Source: JBNAVY01 sp049700195 (GTDB lineage: Bacteria > Bacillota > Thermoanaerobacteria > Thermoanaerobacterales > Thermoanaerobacteraceae). From it: 64,000 bases of DNA. Both the position numbers and the translations under genes were made by a program. Below the pieces are notes generated by a model. That model ran no database searches. It was not told where the DNA came from and worked only from the letters and a program-made list of their open reading frames with translations. The stretch is from the NCBI GenBank assembly GCA_049700195.1, contig JBNAVY010000001.1, positions 1-64,000 on the forward strand, in the 5' to 3' direction. This document shows positions 35,383 to 44,306 of this stretch, piece after piece (positions within the stretch are counted from its first letter, which is position 1; the number at the start of each line of letters is the position of its first letter).

Positions 35383-36793
35383 AATTGTTTTTATTATTTT
35401 TTCTGTGCTTTTTTCAAGCCTTATTATATATTTAACTTATTTTCAATTGTATGAAAGAGAAAAATTAATTACCAGTTCATATAGTGTTTATAATAAAAGA
35501 TTAATAAATCAGGAAAGAAAAATTTTAAGAGGTAGTATACTTGATAGAAATGGAAATATTTTAGCTAAAAGTATTATTGTTGATGGAATCCAGAAGCGAG
35601 AATACATTGATCCAGAGGCTTTTGCACAAGTTATAGGTTATAGTCGAAGGATATACCAGCAAGGAAGCAGTGGTATAGAAAATACTTATGATAGACAATT
35701 GTTGGGAATGATTAATTCGGATCCTATGACTTATTTAAGAAAAGTAATTTTAGGAAAACAGCAAATAGGTGATAATCTAATTCTGACAATTGACAAAAAG
35801 CTTCAGGATATAGCTTATTATGATTTAAAAGGTAAAAATGGTGCTGCTGTTGCTATTAATCCAAAGACAGGTGAGGTTCTTGCTATGGTGTCTCTTCCTT
35901 CTTACAACCCTAATAATCTAAGTGAAAATTGGACACAAATTATGAATAGTCCAGATAAAGTTGTATTAAATAGAGCTACACAAGGTTTATATCCTCCTGG
36001 ATCAATCTTCAAAATAATTACAGCATCAGCGGCATTAACTTATAAACCAGATTTATATACAAAAAGTTTTGACTGTAAAGGCTATACTATAGTTGATGGG
36101 AATAGAATAGAAGATTATGAAGGGATCGCTCATGGCGTATTAGATTTTAAAAAAGCTTTTTACTTATCTTGTAATTCTGCTTTTATTGATATAGGATTAA
36201 AATTAGGTGCAGATAATTTACAGAATATGGCATATAAATTCGGCCTTAATAGTCAAATTCCTTTAGATATTGATACAGCTAAAAATATTTTTCCTGATAT
36301 AGCTCAAAAAAACGATAAAGTTATTTTAGCAGAGACATCTATAGGACAAGGTAAAATACTTGTTACTCCTCTTACAATGGCATTAATGGCATCTTCTGTA
36401 GCTAATGAGGGAGTTATTATGAAACCGTATTTAATGAAGTATGTAATTGATCCTGTATCTGGCACTGTATTAGAAAAAAGCAGCCCTTCAGAGTATCTTA
36501 ACCCTATATCAAAAGAAGTTGCTTATAAAATACGAGAACTAATGATAGGAGTCGTAAAAGAAGGTACAGGTACAGCTGCTCAAATACCTGGTATTACTGT
36601 AGCAGGCAAAACTGGTACAGCTGAAAATCCTCATGGCAAACCTCATGCTTGGTTTGTAGGATTTGCTCCTGCTGAGGATCCTGAAATTGTGGTAAGTGTT
36701 ATAGTTGAAAATGGTGGTACAGGTGGTGAGATTGCGGCTCCAATTGCTAAAGATATAATCAAAACATATATTGAAAATAAAGCAAAAAGGTGA
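35357..36793 (+). CDS. Class B penicillin-binding protein (PbpA/FtsI type)
   Basis: 478 residues. Seen: an N-terminal membrane anchor at 8-29, a PBP dimerisation-like region, and a transpeptidase domain with SIFK at 216-219 (catalytic Ser216), SCN at 271-273 and KTGT at 418-421. It cross-links peptidoglycan outside the membrane as partner of the preceding SEDS protein. AAGGAGG before ATG 35357 lies inside the end of the upstream gene. The short N-terminal module and lack of PASTA repeats favour a PbpA-like over a SpoVD/FtsI protein. Confidence 0.93.
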   Translation: MNKLNRNIKIVFIIFSVLFSSLIIYLTYFQLYEREKLITSSYSVYNKRLINQERKILRGSILDRNGNILAKSIIVDGIQKREYIDPEAFAQVIGYSRRIYQQGSSGIENTYDRQLLGMINSDPMTYLRKVILGKQQIGDNLILTIDKKLQDIAYYDLKGKNGAAVAINPKTGEVLAMVSLPSYNPNNLSENWTQIMNSPDKVVLNRATQGLYPPGSIFKIITASAALTYKPDLYTKSFDCKGYTIVDGNRIEDYEGIAHGVLDFKKAFYLSCNSAFIDIGLKLGADNLQNMAYKFGLNSQIPLDIDTAKNIFPDIAQKNDKVILAETSIGQGKILVTPLTMALMASSVANEGVIMKPYLMKYVIDPVSGTVLEKSSPSEYLNPISKEVAYKIRELMIGVVKEGTGTAAQIPGITVAGKTGTAENPHGKPHAWFVGFAPAEDPEIVVSVIVENGGTGGEIAAPIAKDIIKTYIENKAKR

Positions 36794-36800
36794 AACTAAG

Positions 36801-38651
36801 ATGAATATTAAGGAAAAATTAAAATTATTACCAGAAAAACCTGGCATTTATATAATGAAAGATAAAGATGGCAATATTATATATGTGGGTAAAGCTGTAA
36901 TACTTAAAAACAGGGTAAAACAGTATTTTCAAAATCAGGCTAATCAGATACCAAAAGTTAAAGCAATGGTTTCTTATGTCGAAGATATAGAATATATTGT
37001 TACTGATACAGAACTAGAAGCTCTTATGCTGGAATGTAATTTAATAAAAAAATATAAACCTAAATATAATGTTCTTCTAAAAGATGATAAAAGCTATCCA
37101 TATATTAAGGTTACCGTAAAAGAAGATTATCCACGTATTATTTTTACTAGACGTGTTGAAAATGATGGAGGAAAGTATTTTGGACCATATAGCAGTTCCT
37201 TTGCTGTAAAAGAAACTATAAAAATGTTGAGAAAGATGTTTCCGCTTAGATCATGTAATAGGAATCTGGATAAAGATAAAAATAAACAGAGAGAATGTCT
37301 GTATTATCATATAGGACTTTGTTCTGCACCATGTATAAATAATATTTCAAAAGATGAATATAAGAAACTAGTTGATCAAGCATTAATGTTTTTAGAAGGT
37401 AAACATGAAGGACTTATAAAAGAACTAAAATCTCAGATGGAAAATGAATCTTTAAATTTACGATTTGAAGAAGCTGCAAAAATCAGGGACCAAATTTTTG
37501 CTATAGAAAAAACTTCAGAGAAACAAAAAGTAATTTCACCTACAGAAGATGAACAGGATGTTATTTCTATGGTGAGTGATGATGTAATTGCTTTAGTACA
37601 AGTTTTTTTCATAAGAGATGGTAAACTTAGTGGAAGAGAACACTATTATATGAAAAATATAGAAGGATTATCAAGAGGTGAAATAATTTCATCATTTATA
37701 AAACAATATTATGAAGGCGCACCAAACATACCCAAAGAGATAATTATAGATACACAAATTGATGATCAAACTATATTAAGGGATTGGCTTACAAAGTTAA
37801 GAGGTAATAAAGTTTTCATTACAGTTCCTGTTAGAGGTAAAAAAAAGGATCTGGTAGAAATGGTATTTCAGAATGCAATTGAAGTTCAAAAAAATGATTT
37901 GTTAAAAATAAATATATCTAAAAAAGATGAAAGTGTTTCAGAATTATGCAAGCTACTTGGGCTTGAATATAAAGAACGAATAGAAGCTTATGATATTTCA
38001 AATACAAAAGGTCAGGACAATGTTGCATCAATGGTAGTATTTGAAAATGGGATACCCAAAAAATCACAATATAGAAAATTTATTATTAAATCTATTGATG
38101 GGCAAGATGATTATGGAAGTATGAGAGAAGTATTGAGAAGAAGAATATCTCATGGAATTGAAGAACAAAAGTTAATAGAAAACGGGAAATTAGATCTGGG
38201 AAAAGCTAAATTTTATATTATGCCAGATTTAATTTTATTAGATGGTGGTCTTGGACATGTAAATGCTATAAAAGAAGTATTAGAAGAATATAATTATAAT
38301 ATACCAGTTTATGGTATGGTAAAGAATGATAAACACAAAACAAAAGGACTTATTGGACCTTTTGGGGAAGTTGAACTTTCAATTAGAAGCAAGGCTTTTA
38401 GGCTTATTGCAAATATACAAGAAGAAGTTCATAGGTTTGCTATAACTTTTCATAGAAATAAACAAAGCAAAAGACTAAAAAGTGAATTATTGAATATACC
38501 AGGTATTGGGGAAAAAAGAGCTAAATATTTATACGAAACTTTTAAAACAATTGAAGAAATAAAAAAAGCAAATATTGAAGAACTTAAAAAGGTAAAGGGG
38601 ATGGATGAAAAAACTGCAAAGAATTTATTTGAGTATTATAGAAATAATTGA
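36801..38651 (+). CDS. uvrC: Excinuclease ABC subunit C
   Basis: A 616-residue UvrC. Seen: the GIY-YIG nuclease at the N-terminus (PGIYIMKDKDGNIIYVGKA), a cysteine cluster CLYYHIGLCSAPC, a UVR motif LRFEEAAKIRDQI near 205, the RNase H-like nuclease with AYDISNTKGQD and LDGGLGHVNA, and two C-terminal helix-hairpin-helix motifs (NIPGIGEKRAKYL and VKGMDEKTAKNL). It makes both incisions at UvrB-marked lesions. AAAGGTG precedes ATG 36801. It lies in the same apparent unit as uvrBA but separated by three envelope genes. Confidence 0.97.
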   Translation: MNIKEKLKLLPEKPGIYIMKDKDGNIIYVGKAVILKNRVKQYFQNQANQIPKVKAMVSYVEDIEYIVTDTELEALMLECNLIKKYKPKYNVLLKDDKSYPYIKVTVKEDYPRIIFTRRVENDGGKYFGPYSSSFAVKETIKMLRKMFPLRSCNRNLDKDKNKQRECLYYHIGLCSAPCINNISKDEYKKLVDQALMFLEGKHEGLIKELKSQMENESLNLRFEEAAKIRDQIFAIEKTSEKQKVISPTEDEQDVISMVSDDVIALVQVFFIRDGKLSGREHYYMKNIEGLSRGEIISSFIKQYYEGAPNIPKEIIIDTQIDDQTILRDWLTKLRGNKVFITVPVRGKKKDLVEMVFQNAIEVQKNDLLKINISKKDESVSELCKLLGLEYKERIEAYDISNTKGQDNVASMVVFENGIPKKSQYRKFIIKSIDGQDDYGSMREVLRRRISHGIEEQKLIENGKLDLGKAKFYIMPDLILLDGGLGHVNAIKEVLEEYNYNIPVYGMVKNDKHKTKGLIGPFGEVELSIRSKAFRLIANIQEEVHRFAITFHRNKQSKRLKSELLNIPGIGEKRAKYLYETFKTIEEIKKANIEELKKVKGMDEKTAKNLFEYYRNN

Positions 38652-38670
38652 TTAAATTTTTTATACAAAA

Positions 38671-38753
38671 AAAACTATAATTTAAATGGACAACTATCAT
38701 TGATTAAATAAAATCATGATAAAAAAGACAATGTACCATTAAATTATAGTTTT
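38671..38753. terminator. Bidirectional terminator between uvrC and the PIG-L gene
   Basis: Outer arms 38671-38689 and 38736-38753 are complementary apart from one bulged A, with a shorter inner stem (TATCATTGATT against AATCATGATA) in the 46-nt loop. A-runs on the left and T-runs on the right fit termination in both directions of these convergent genes. Confidence 0.8.
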
Positions 38754-38754
38754 A

Positions 38755-40158
38755 TTATTTTATTTCATATAGATTCCATGGCAATTTTTCTATAAGTCTA
38801 TTTCTATATATAGAATCTGCACCCATAAAAATATATTTTAAATCATTAGTTTGGGGTATTTTTAATTCTAACCATATTTTATTTCTATTTATAAGAGGTT
38901 TATCAGCTAAAACATTCGTAATAGCATTTTCAGCTCTTTTATATTGATACATTTTGCCATCTATTAAACCTAAATCAATGCGCTTAATATCATTATTTTT
39001 ATAAAAAAGACGCATTTCTATATGATATATTACTTTTTTTGATATTGGTCTTGCTGATTCAATTCCTATATATAATTTATTATCATAATAGAATGAACCT
39101 AATTGAGTCAGTGCTGCACTTCTGTATATTTCTTCACTTAAAATTCCGGTTCCACTTACTTTTAAAAGCGAATATAAAAGGCTTTCTGATTTTAAATCTG
39201 GCTTAGAATAAATAGTAGGAATATTTATAACTGGTTTTGTACCAAATAGTTCAGATTTTCTTACAAATGCCATTAAAAATGGTTCCATGATTTCTGTTTG
39301 TGTTCTGTACTGTTTTATGGCAGCTTGTTTTGAAGATATTTCATTAGGAGTTAAATCAAAGGCTTGCCATTCAGTATTGCTATTTTTCATATCTACAGGA
39401 GGTAACATTGGTTTATTTATTTCTGCTGCCCATGGAACTGGCCACTGTGGATGGTGAACTAAAAACATATGTTCTCTTACATTTAAGTTAAGCATCAAAA
39501 TTGTATATCTTACAAAATTACTCACTGCCCAATGATCTGGGTGTATATCATCTGCTATAGGATAATAAATATCTGTTGGTTTAAAATCTTGAATTATATT
39601 AGTTAATTCATTTACCAAATTTTGTCCCGTATAAGGTATACCTGGTTTATATACTGTATCATATGGAGCATATGCTACATTAGTTCCGCCACTAATTCGT
39701 GGATGACTATTATCCCAATATTGACTCCACAGAAATCTTGTGCTTCCATCTGCAAAACCTAAAAAAATAAGATCTTTTCTTGGTAATCCTAAAACTTCCA
39801 TAGCATTAATGCTTTCTTGCTGTCTTGCAAGACCTAAGCGATAAAAATCTTTTGGAGTAGGATTAGATTTGCCTGAAAATGACATTGCAGCCTTTCTGTA
39901 ACTTTCACCACTTGTAACTATTACGACTTCAATTGGCCTTTTTAATTCTACTGCTCTTTGAATTATTCCACCCATTCCAAGAGTTTCATCATCGGGATGA
40001 GGCACAATAACAAGTATTCTTTTACCTGGGTCATCAAAAGTTGGAAGATTAGTTTTTTCTGTAAAATTAGCTATTGCCATCTCCCAATTCATAATATAAG
40101 ATATTATTAATAATAAAGCGGTAAATATGGACAAATAAGCTAAATGCTTTTTCTTCAT
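38755..40158 (-). CDS. PIG-L family N-acetylglucosaminyl deacetylase, membrane-anchored
   Basis: 467 residues. Seen: an N-terminal signal anchor at 5-24, the PIG-L zinc motif PHPDDE at 53-58 and the second motif DDIHPDHWA near 215, then a C-terminal beta-rich extension of about 170 residues beyond the catalytic domain. It would act outside the cell on an N-acetylated glycan or small glycoside. ATG 40158 is set by GGAGGTAAAATAT; the frame extends 5 codons further to 40173. It is monocistronic and convergent with uvrC. Confidence 0.88.
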   Translation of the reverse strand: MKKKHLAYLSIFTALLLIISYIMNWEMAIANFTEKTNLPTFDDPGKRILVIVPHPDDETLGMGGIIQRAVELKRPIEVVIVTSGESYRKAAMSFSGKSNPTPKDFYRLGLARQQESINAMEVLGLPRKDLIFLGFADGSTRFLWSQYWDNSHPRISGGTNVAYAPYDTVYKPGIPYTGQNLVNELTNIIQDFKPTDIYYPIADDIHPDHWAVSNFVRYTILMLNLNVREHMFLVHHPQWPVPWAAEINKPMLPPVDMKNSNTEWQAFDLTPNEISSKQAAIKQYRTQTEIMEPFLMAFVRKSELFGTKPVINIPTIYSKPDLKSESLLYSLLKVSGTGILSEEIYRSAALTQLGSFYYDNKLYIGIESARPISKKVIYHIEMRLFYKNNDIKRIDLGLIDGKMYQYKRAENAITNVLADKPLINRNKIWLELKIPQTNDLKYIFMGADSIYRNRLIEKLPWNLYEIK

Positions 40159-40278
40159 ATATTTTACCTCCATTCATAGAGTAGATTATAACATAAATTT
40201 ATGAACAAATTATTAAATTTGTAGTAAAATGTATAATAAATAAAAATTTTTATAATGCAATTTTAAGTCAAAAATAAT

Positions 40279-40307
40279 TTAAAATCTTGTTTTAAGAGTA
40301 GTATAAT
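40279..40307 (+). promoter_or_regulatory. Predicted promoter for the YibE/F gene
   Basis: TTAAAA (40279-40284), a 17-bp spacer and TATAAT (40302-40307) lie 39 bp before the start codon. The -10 is perfect and the -35 weak. Confidence 0.45.
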
Positions 40308-40345
40308 ATAAAAAAACAATAAATTTTAGAATAGAGGCATAACAT

Positions 40346-41434
40346 ATGAAATTTTCCATAAAAAAAATACTTGCATTTATATTGTTGATTTTTATATTAA
40401 TAACTTTTTTTTCTGGTACTGTTTTTGCAATGCAGGAAACTAGTACAGCAGTTGTTATAGAAGCAAGCGGTTTAAAAGGAGTTTCTCCTACATATCAAAC
40501 GGTAAAATTGAAAATAACCAGTGGGAATTTTAAAGGGAGAATTTTTACAATAAAAAACCAGACAGCAGGAAATTATGCATATGACATGGTTGTTAAAAAA
40601 GGTGATAGAGTATCCGTCTATATAAAAGAACAAAATGGGAATATAAATGTATTTATTATTGATTTTTATCATCAGAATTACATTTTATATCTCACATTAT
40701 TTTTTTTGGCATTGCTTATTTTAGTTGGAAAAGGGAAAGGGATAAAAGCAATTTTAACACTTTCTTTTACAATATTTATAATAATTAAAATTATTTTACC
40801 TGCTATTTTGTTAGGATATAATTCAATTTTAGTAACTATAATTTTTTCTACAGTTATTATTGTTGTTTCAATGCTTATAATAGCTGGTTTTAATAATAAA
40901 AGTATAGCAGCAATATTAGGAACATTAGGAGGAGTTTTATTAGCAGGTTTTATTGCATATTTTGTAGAAAAAAAAATGGGGCTAACAGGTTTTAGCAGTG
41001 ATGAAGTTGCAGAATTAATAATGAATATGCCACAACAGATTGATATTAAAAATCTGATTTTTCCTGGTATAATTTTAGGTGCTTTGGGGGCAGTTATGGA
41101 TGTAAGTATTTCTATAGCTTCTGCTGAAGATGAAATATATAAAGCAAATAATAATTTATCTACTAAAGAATTATTTTTAGCTGGAATGAATGTAGGCAGA
41201 GATGTAATGGGTACAATGGCAAATACGCTTATTTTAGCATATGCTGGAAGTTCAATGGCTCTATTATTTTTATTTGTAGTTTATCAAAGTTCGGTGCAGG
41301 ATATTGTAAATATGGATATTGTAGCGAATGAAATAGTGCGTTCTTTAGCTGAAAGCAGTGGGCTAGTAGCATCAATTCCTTTGACAGCAATTTTGTCAAG
41401 TATTTTGATTACAAGAGAAAAAAAGCAGTCATAA
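40346..41434 (+). CDS. YibE/F family membrane protein
   Basis: 362 residues. Seen: a signal peptide ending near VFA (residue 28), an extracytoplasmic small domain at 30-105, then seven hydrophobic helices from about 110 to 350. The conserved YibE/F stretch FPGIILGALGAVMDVSISIA lies near 240, with AGMNVGRDVMGTMANTLILA after it. Function of the family is unknown; transport is often suggested. AATAGAGG precedes ATG 40346. It is convergent with birA, only 22 bp apart. Confidence 0.88.
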   Translation: MKFSIKKILAFILLIFILITFFSGTVFAMQETSTAVVIEASGLKGVSPTYQTVKLKITSGNFKGRIFTIKNQTAGNYAYDMVVKKGDRVSVYIKEQNGNINVFIIDFYHQNYILYLTLFFLALLILVGKGKGIKAILTLSFTIFIIIKIILPAILLGYNSILVTIIFSTVIIVVSMLIIAGFNNKSIAAILGTLGGVLLAGFIAYFVEKKMGLTGFSSDEVAELIMNMPQQIDIKNLIFPGIILGALGAVMDVSISIASAEDEIYKANNNLSTKELFLAGMNVGRDVMGTMANTLILAYAGSSMALLFLFVVYQSSVQDIVNMDIVANEIVRSLAESSGLVASIPLTAILSSILITREKKQS

Positions 41435-41456
41435 TTATTTCTATATAAAAATTACA

Positions 41457-42437
41457 TTATATATAATCTGATAAAGATCTAACTGAAACTTCTGAAGAAA
41501 TTACAGGGATAATTTCTTCAGAAGCAGTTTTTATTATTAAATATCCGTTGTCATCGATACCTATTGCTTTTCCTTTTAATTCCTTATTATTATAAATAAT
41601 TTTAACATCTTTGCCAATAGTTAAAGAATTATCAACTATTAAATTTTTAATAGAAGTAAAACCTTTATCTAAAAATGCCATATAATAATTTTCAAATAAA
41701 TTTAGAATTTCTATTAATATTTTTTTTCTATCAATATTATGTTTTTTTTCTAATGAAAGTGATGTAGCTATATTTTTTATTTCCTCAGGGAAATTAGTAC
41801 AATTTACATTAATTCCTATACCTGCAATTATGTAGTTTATTTTGTCAATTTCTGAATTCATTTCTGTTAAGATACCACACACTTTTTTATTATTAATTAT
41901 GATATCATTTGGCCATTTAATTTTTGCATTTAGATTTGTTATATTAACTATTGCTTTTTGAATTGCTAAAGCAGCAACTTGTGTAATTTGCAGTGCATTT
42001 TGCGGGTTTAAATGGGGTTTTAATATAATAGACATCCATATACCGCAGCCTTTTGGAGATACCCACGATCTTCCTAAACGCCCTCTTCCCGAGGTTTGTT
42101 CTTCAGCAATTACTAAAGTGCCATCTGGGCTTTTTGAAGCTATTTCTTTTGCGAAGGTATTTGTTGAATTAATAATATCATAATGAATAAAGTTTCTTCC
42201 TATAAATTTAGTATTTAAAAAGGGAGATATCTCCTCATAATATAAAAATTCAGAACTTTTTAATAATCTATAACCTAATTTATGATGAGATTTAATATTA
42301 TAACCTTCTTTTTTTAATTGATTTATACATTTCCATACAGCAGTTCTTGATACATTAAACTTACTGCATAAGTATTGACCTGATGTATATTTTTCAGTAT
42401 TGTCTTTAAGAATTTGAAGAATTTCTGACTTTAACAT
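41457..42437 (-). CDS. birA: Bifunctional biotin-[acetyl-CoA-carboxylase] ligase/repressor BirA
   Basis: About 326 residues. Seen: an N-terminal winged helix at 1-62 (ILKDNTEKYTSGQYLC, NVSRTAVWKCINQLKKEGY), the ligase domain with the biotinyl-AMP motif TSGRGRLGRSW, the KWPNDI lysine and IAGIGINVNC, and a C-terminal SH3-like domain. It charges biotin-carboxyl carrier proteins and, through the helix-turn-helix, can repress biotin genes. The frame opens at GTG 42449; GAGGTG places the start at one of the adjacent ATGs 42440 or 42437. A long perfect palindrome lies 36 bp upstream. Confidence 0.95.
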   Translation of the reverse strand: MLKSEILQILKDNTEKYTSGQYLCSKFNVSRTAVWKCINQLKKEGYNIKSHHKLGYRLLKSSEFLYYEEISPFLNTKFIGRNFIHYDIINSTNTFAKEIASKSPDGTLVIAEEQTSGRGRLGRSWVSPKGCGIWMSIILKPHLNPQNALQITQVAALAIQKAIVNITNLNAKIKWPNDIIINNKKVCGILTEMNSEIDKINYIIAGIGINVNCTNFPEEIKNIATSLSLEKKHNIDRKKILIEILNLFENYYMAFLDKGFTSIKNLIVDNSLTIGKDVKIIYNNKELKGKAIGIDDNGYLIIKTASEEIIPVISSEVSVRSLSDYI

Positions 42438-42472
42438 CATACACCTCACATATTTAACGATTGAAACATGAA

Positions 42473-42523
42473 TTTATACATAATTTATAGTATAATCATA
42501 TTATACTATAAATTATGTATAAA
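42473..42523. repeat. Perfect 51-bp inverted repeat between birA and hprK
   Basis: Arms of 24 bp (42473-42496 and 42500-42523) are exactly complementary around CAT. Each strand carries TATAGTATAAT pointing inward. It lies in the divergent promoter region, with no gene end nearby, so it is not an ordinary terminator. A dimeric operator, such as one for BirA itself, is possible but the sequence does not match the classic TTGTAAACC-type BirA box. Confidence 0.9.
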
Positions 42524-42564
42524 AAAGATACAAAATAAAATATATTAATTTGTATTTTCGCTTG

Positions 42565-42593
42565 TTTACTAAATTTATATAAAATAATATAAT
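42565..42593 (+). promoter_or_regulatory. Predicted promoter for hprK
   Basis: TTTACT (42565-42570), a 17-bp spacer and TATAAT (42588-42593) lie 40 bp before the hprK start. Confidence 0.45.
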
Positions 42594-42632
42594 TAGATTA
42601 AATATGACATTTTATAAATAGGAGGTGTGTTT

Positions 42633-43550
42633 GTGGACAGGATTTCAGTTGAGGATCTGATAAAAGATTTAAAATTAGAGGTTATTGTTTCTGCTAAAGA
42701 AAATAAAATAGATATAATAACAAGTGATGTAAACAGGCCAGGGCTTCAATTTTCAGGTTTTTTTGAACATTTTGCCTATGAAAGGGTACAAATTATGGGA
42801 AGAGTTGAGACAACTTTTGTTGGACAATTGCCTGAACAGGTTCTTTTCGAAAGAGCAGATAAATTTTTTCAATATTCAATTCCATGTTTAATTATAACGA
42901 GGGACTTAGACATAAGAGATGAAATTATTGAAGCTGCTAAAAAACACGATAGATATTTACTTAGGACAAAAGAAGCTTCAACAAAATTTATAAACAGGTT
43001 AATAAATTATCTTGATGAAAAATTAGCTCCACAAATTACAATACATGGAGATTTAGTTGATGTTTATGGTATTGGAATACTTTTGCTTGGCGAAAGTGGC
43101 ATTGGTAAAAGTGAAACAGCTTTAGAATTAATTAAAAGAGGCCATAGATTAGTATCTGACGATGCGGTAGAAATAAGTAAAATCACTGAGGAGAAGTTGC
43201 AAGGGAGCTCTCCTGAAATTATAAGGCATTTTATTGAAATAAGGGGCATTGGTATTCTTGATATAAAAATGCTTTATGGGGTAGGATCTGTACGCAACAG
43301 TATGAACATAGATTTAGTAATCCAAATGGAAGAATGGGATGAAGATAAATATTATGACAGACTTGGCCTGGATGATGATTATATAAAATTTTTAGATGTA
43401 AAAATACCAAAGCTTACTATACCCGTAAGACCTGGCAGGAATCTTGCTATAATTGTTGAAGTAGCGGCAATGAATCACAGACAAAAGCAGATGGGTTATA
43501 ATGCTGCACATGAACTCAACAAGAAACTTTTAAAACAGATGAGTACTTAA
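42633..43550 (+). CDS. hprK: HPr kinase/phosphorylase
   Basis: About 305 residues. Seen: an N-terminal ligand-like domain, HGDLVDVYG with the conserved His139, Walker A GESGIGKSE at 153-161, and the HprK signature EIRGIGILDIKMLYGVGSV at about 202-220. It phosphorylates and dephosphorylates Ser46 of HPr, which with CcpA drives catabolite repression, the likely global control of the sugar loci in this window. ATAGGAGG points to GTG 42633 rather than GTG 42627. It leads a run of co-directional genes to 47351. Confidence 0.97.
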   Translation: MDRISVEDLIKDLKLEVIVSAKENKIDIITSDVNRPGLQFSGFFEHFAYERVQIMGRVETTFVGQLPEQVLFERADKFFQYSIPCLIITRDLDIRDEIIEAAKKHDRYLLRTKEASTKFINRLINYLDEKLAPQITIHGDLVDVYGIGILLLGESGIGKSETALELIKRGHRLVSDDAVEISKITEEKLQGSSPEIIRHFIEIRGIGILDIKMLYGVGSVRNSMNIDLVIQMEEWDEDKYYDRLGLDDDYIKFLDVKIPKLTIPVRPGRNLAIIVEVAAMNHRQKQMGYNAAHELNKKLLKQMST

Positions 43551-43566
43551 AAAGGAGAGGATAGTT

Positions 43567-44295
43567 TTGGAGTTGGTTTTAGATACCCATACACATACCA
43601 TATCAAGTGGTCATGCTTACAGTACTATTACAGAAAATGCTAAAGAAGCATATAAAAAAGGGCTTCAACTTATTTGTATGACAGACCATGGACCTAAAAT
43701 GCCAGGGGGTGCACATTTATATCATTTTGGTAACCTTAAGGTTATTCCTGATAAAATTGAAGGTGTAGAGATATTAAAAGGAGTAGAAGCAAATATAATG
43801 GATGTCGATGGTACATTAGATATTCCCGAGAGTATTTTAAAAAAACTTGACATAGTAATTGCAAGTCTTCATGATGCATGTTTTGAACCTAGCGATGATA
43901 TTGAAAGGAATACAAAAGCTATTATAAATGCATTAAGAAATCCTTATGTGGATATAATAGGGCATCCTGGCAATCCGATATATCCTATAAACATTGAAAA
44001 AGTTGTAAATGCAGCAAAAGAATATGGTAAATTCATTGAAATAAACAACAGCTCTTTTATTACATCAAGAGTAGGCAGCGAAGATAACTGTTCATTAATT
44101 GCAAGGAAAGCTAAAGAAATTGGCGCTAAAATATCTGTTGGAAGTGATGCACATATAAGTTTTGATGTTGGTAATTTTGACGAGGCAATTAGGATTATTA
44201 AAGAGGCAAACATAGAAGAAGACATGATTTTAAATACTGATGTAAAGAAAATTAAAGAATACATTATTAATAAAAAAAGGAATTTTATTAAATAA
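43567..44295 (+). CDS. PHP-domain phosphoesterase (YcdX family)
   Basis: 242 residues. Seen: metal ligands in DTHTHTISSGHAYST near the N-terminus, CMTDHGPKMPG, GVEANIMDVDG, ASLHD, GHPGNP and a C-terminal SVGSDAHIS. This set of His/Asp ligands matches trinuclear-zinc YcdX-type phosphatases. The natural substrate is not known. The start is TTG 43567, preceded by AAAAAGGAGAGG, 16 bp after hprK, so it is co-transcribed with it. Confidence 0.9.
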   Translation: MELVLDTHTHTISSGHAYSTITENAKEAYKKGLQLICMTDHGPKMPGGAHLYHFGNLKVIPDKIEGVEILKGVEANIMDVDGTLDIPESILKKLDIVIASLHDACFEPSDDIERNTKAIINALRNPYVDIIGHPGNPIYPINIEKVVNAAKEYGKFIEINNSSFITSRVGSEDNCSLIARKAKEIGAKISVGSDAHISFDVGNFDEAIRIIKEANIEEDMILNTDVKKIKEYIINKKRNFIK

Positions 44296-44306
44296 GGAGG
44301 AAAAAA

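Noticed and set aside
38665..38757. Cruciform or mobile-element end after uvrC
   Set aside because: The nested inverted repeat with A- and T-tracts is fully explained as a bidirectional terminator of two convergent genes.
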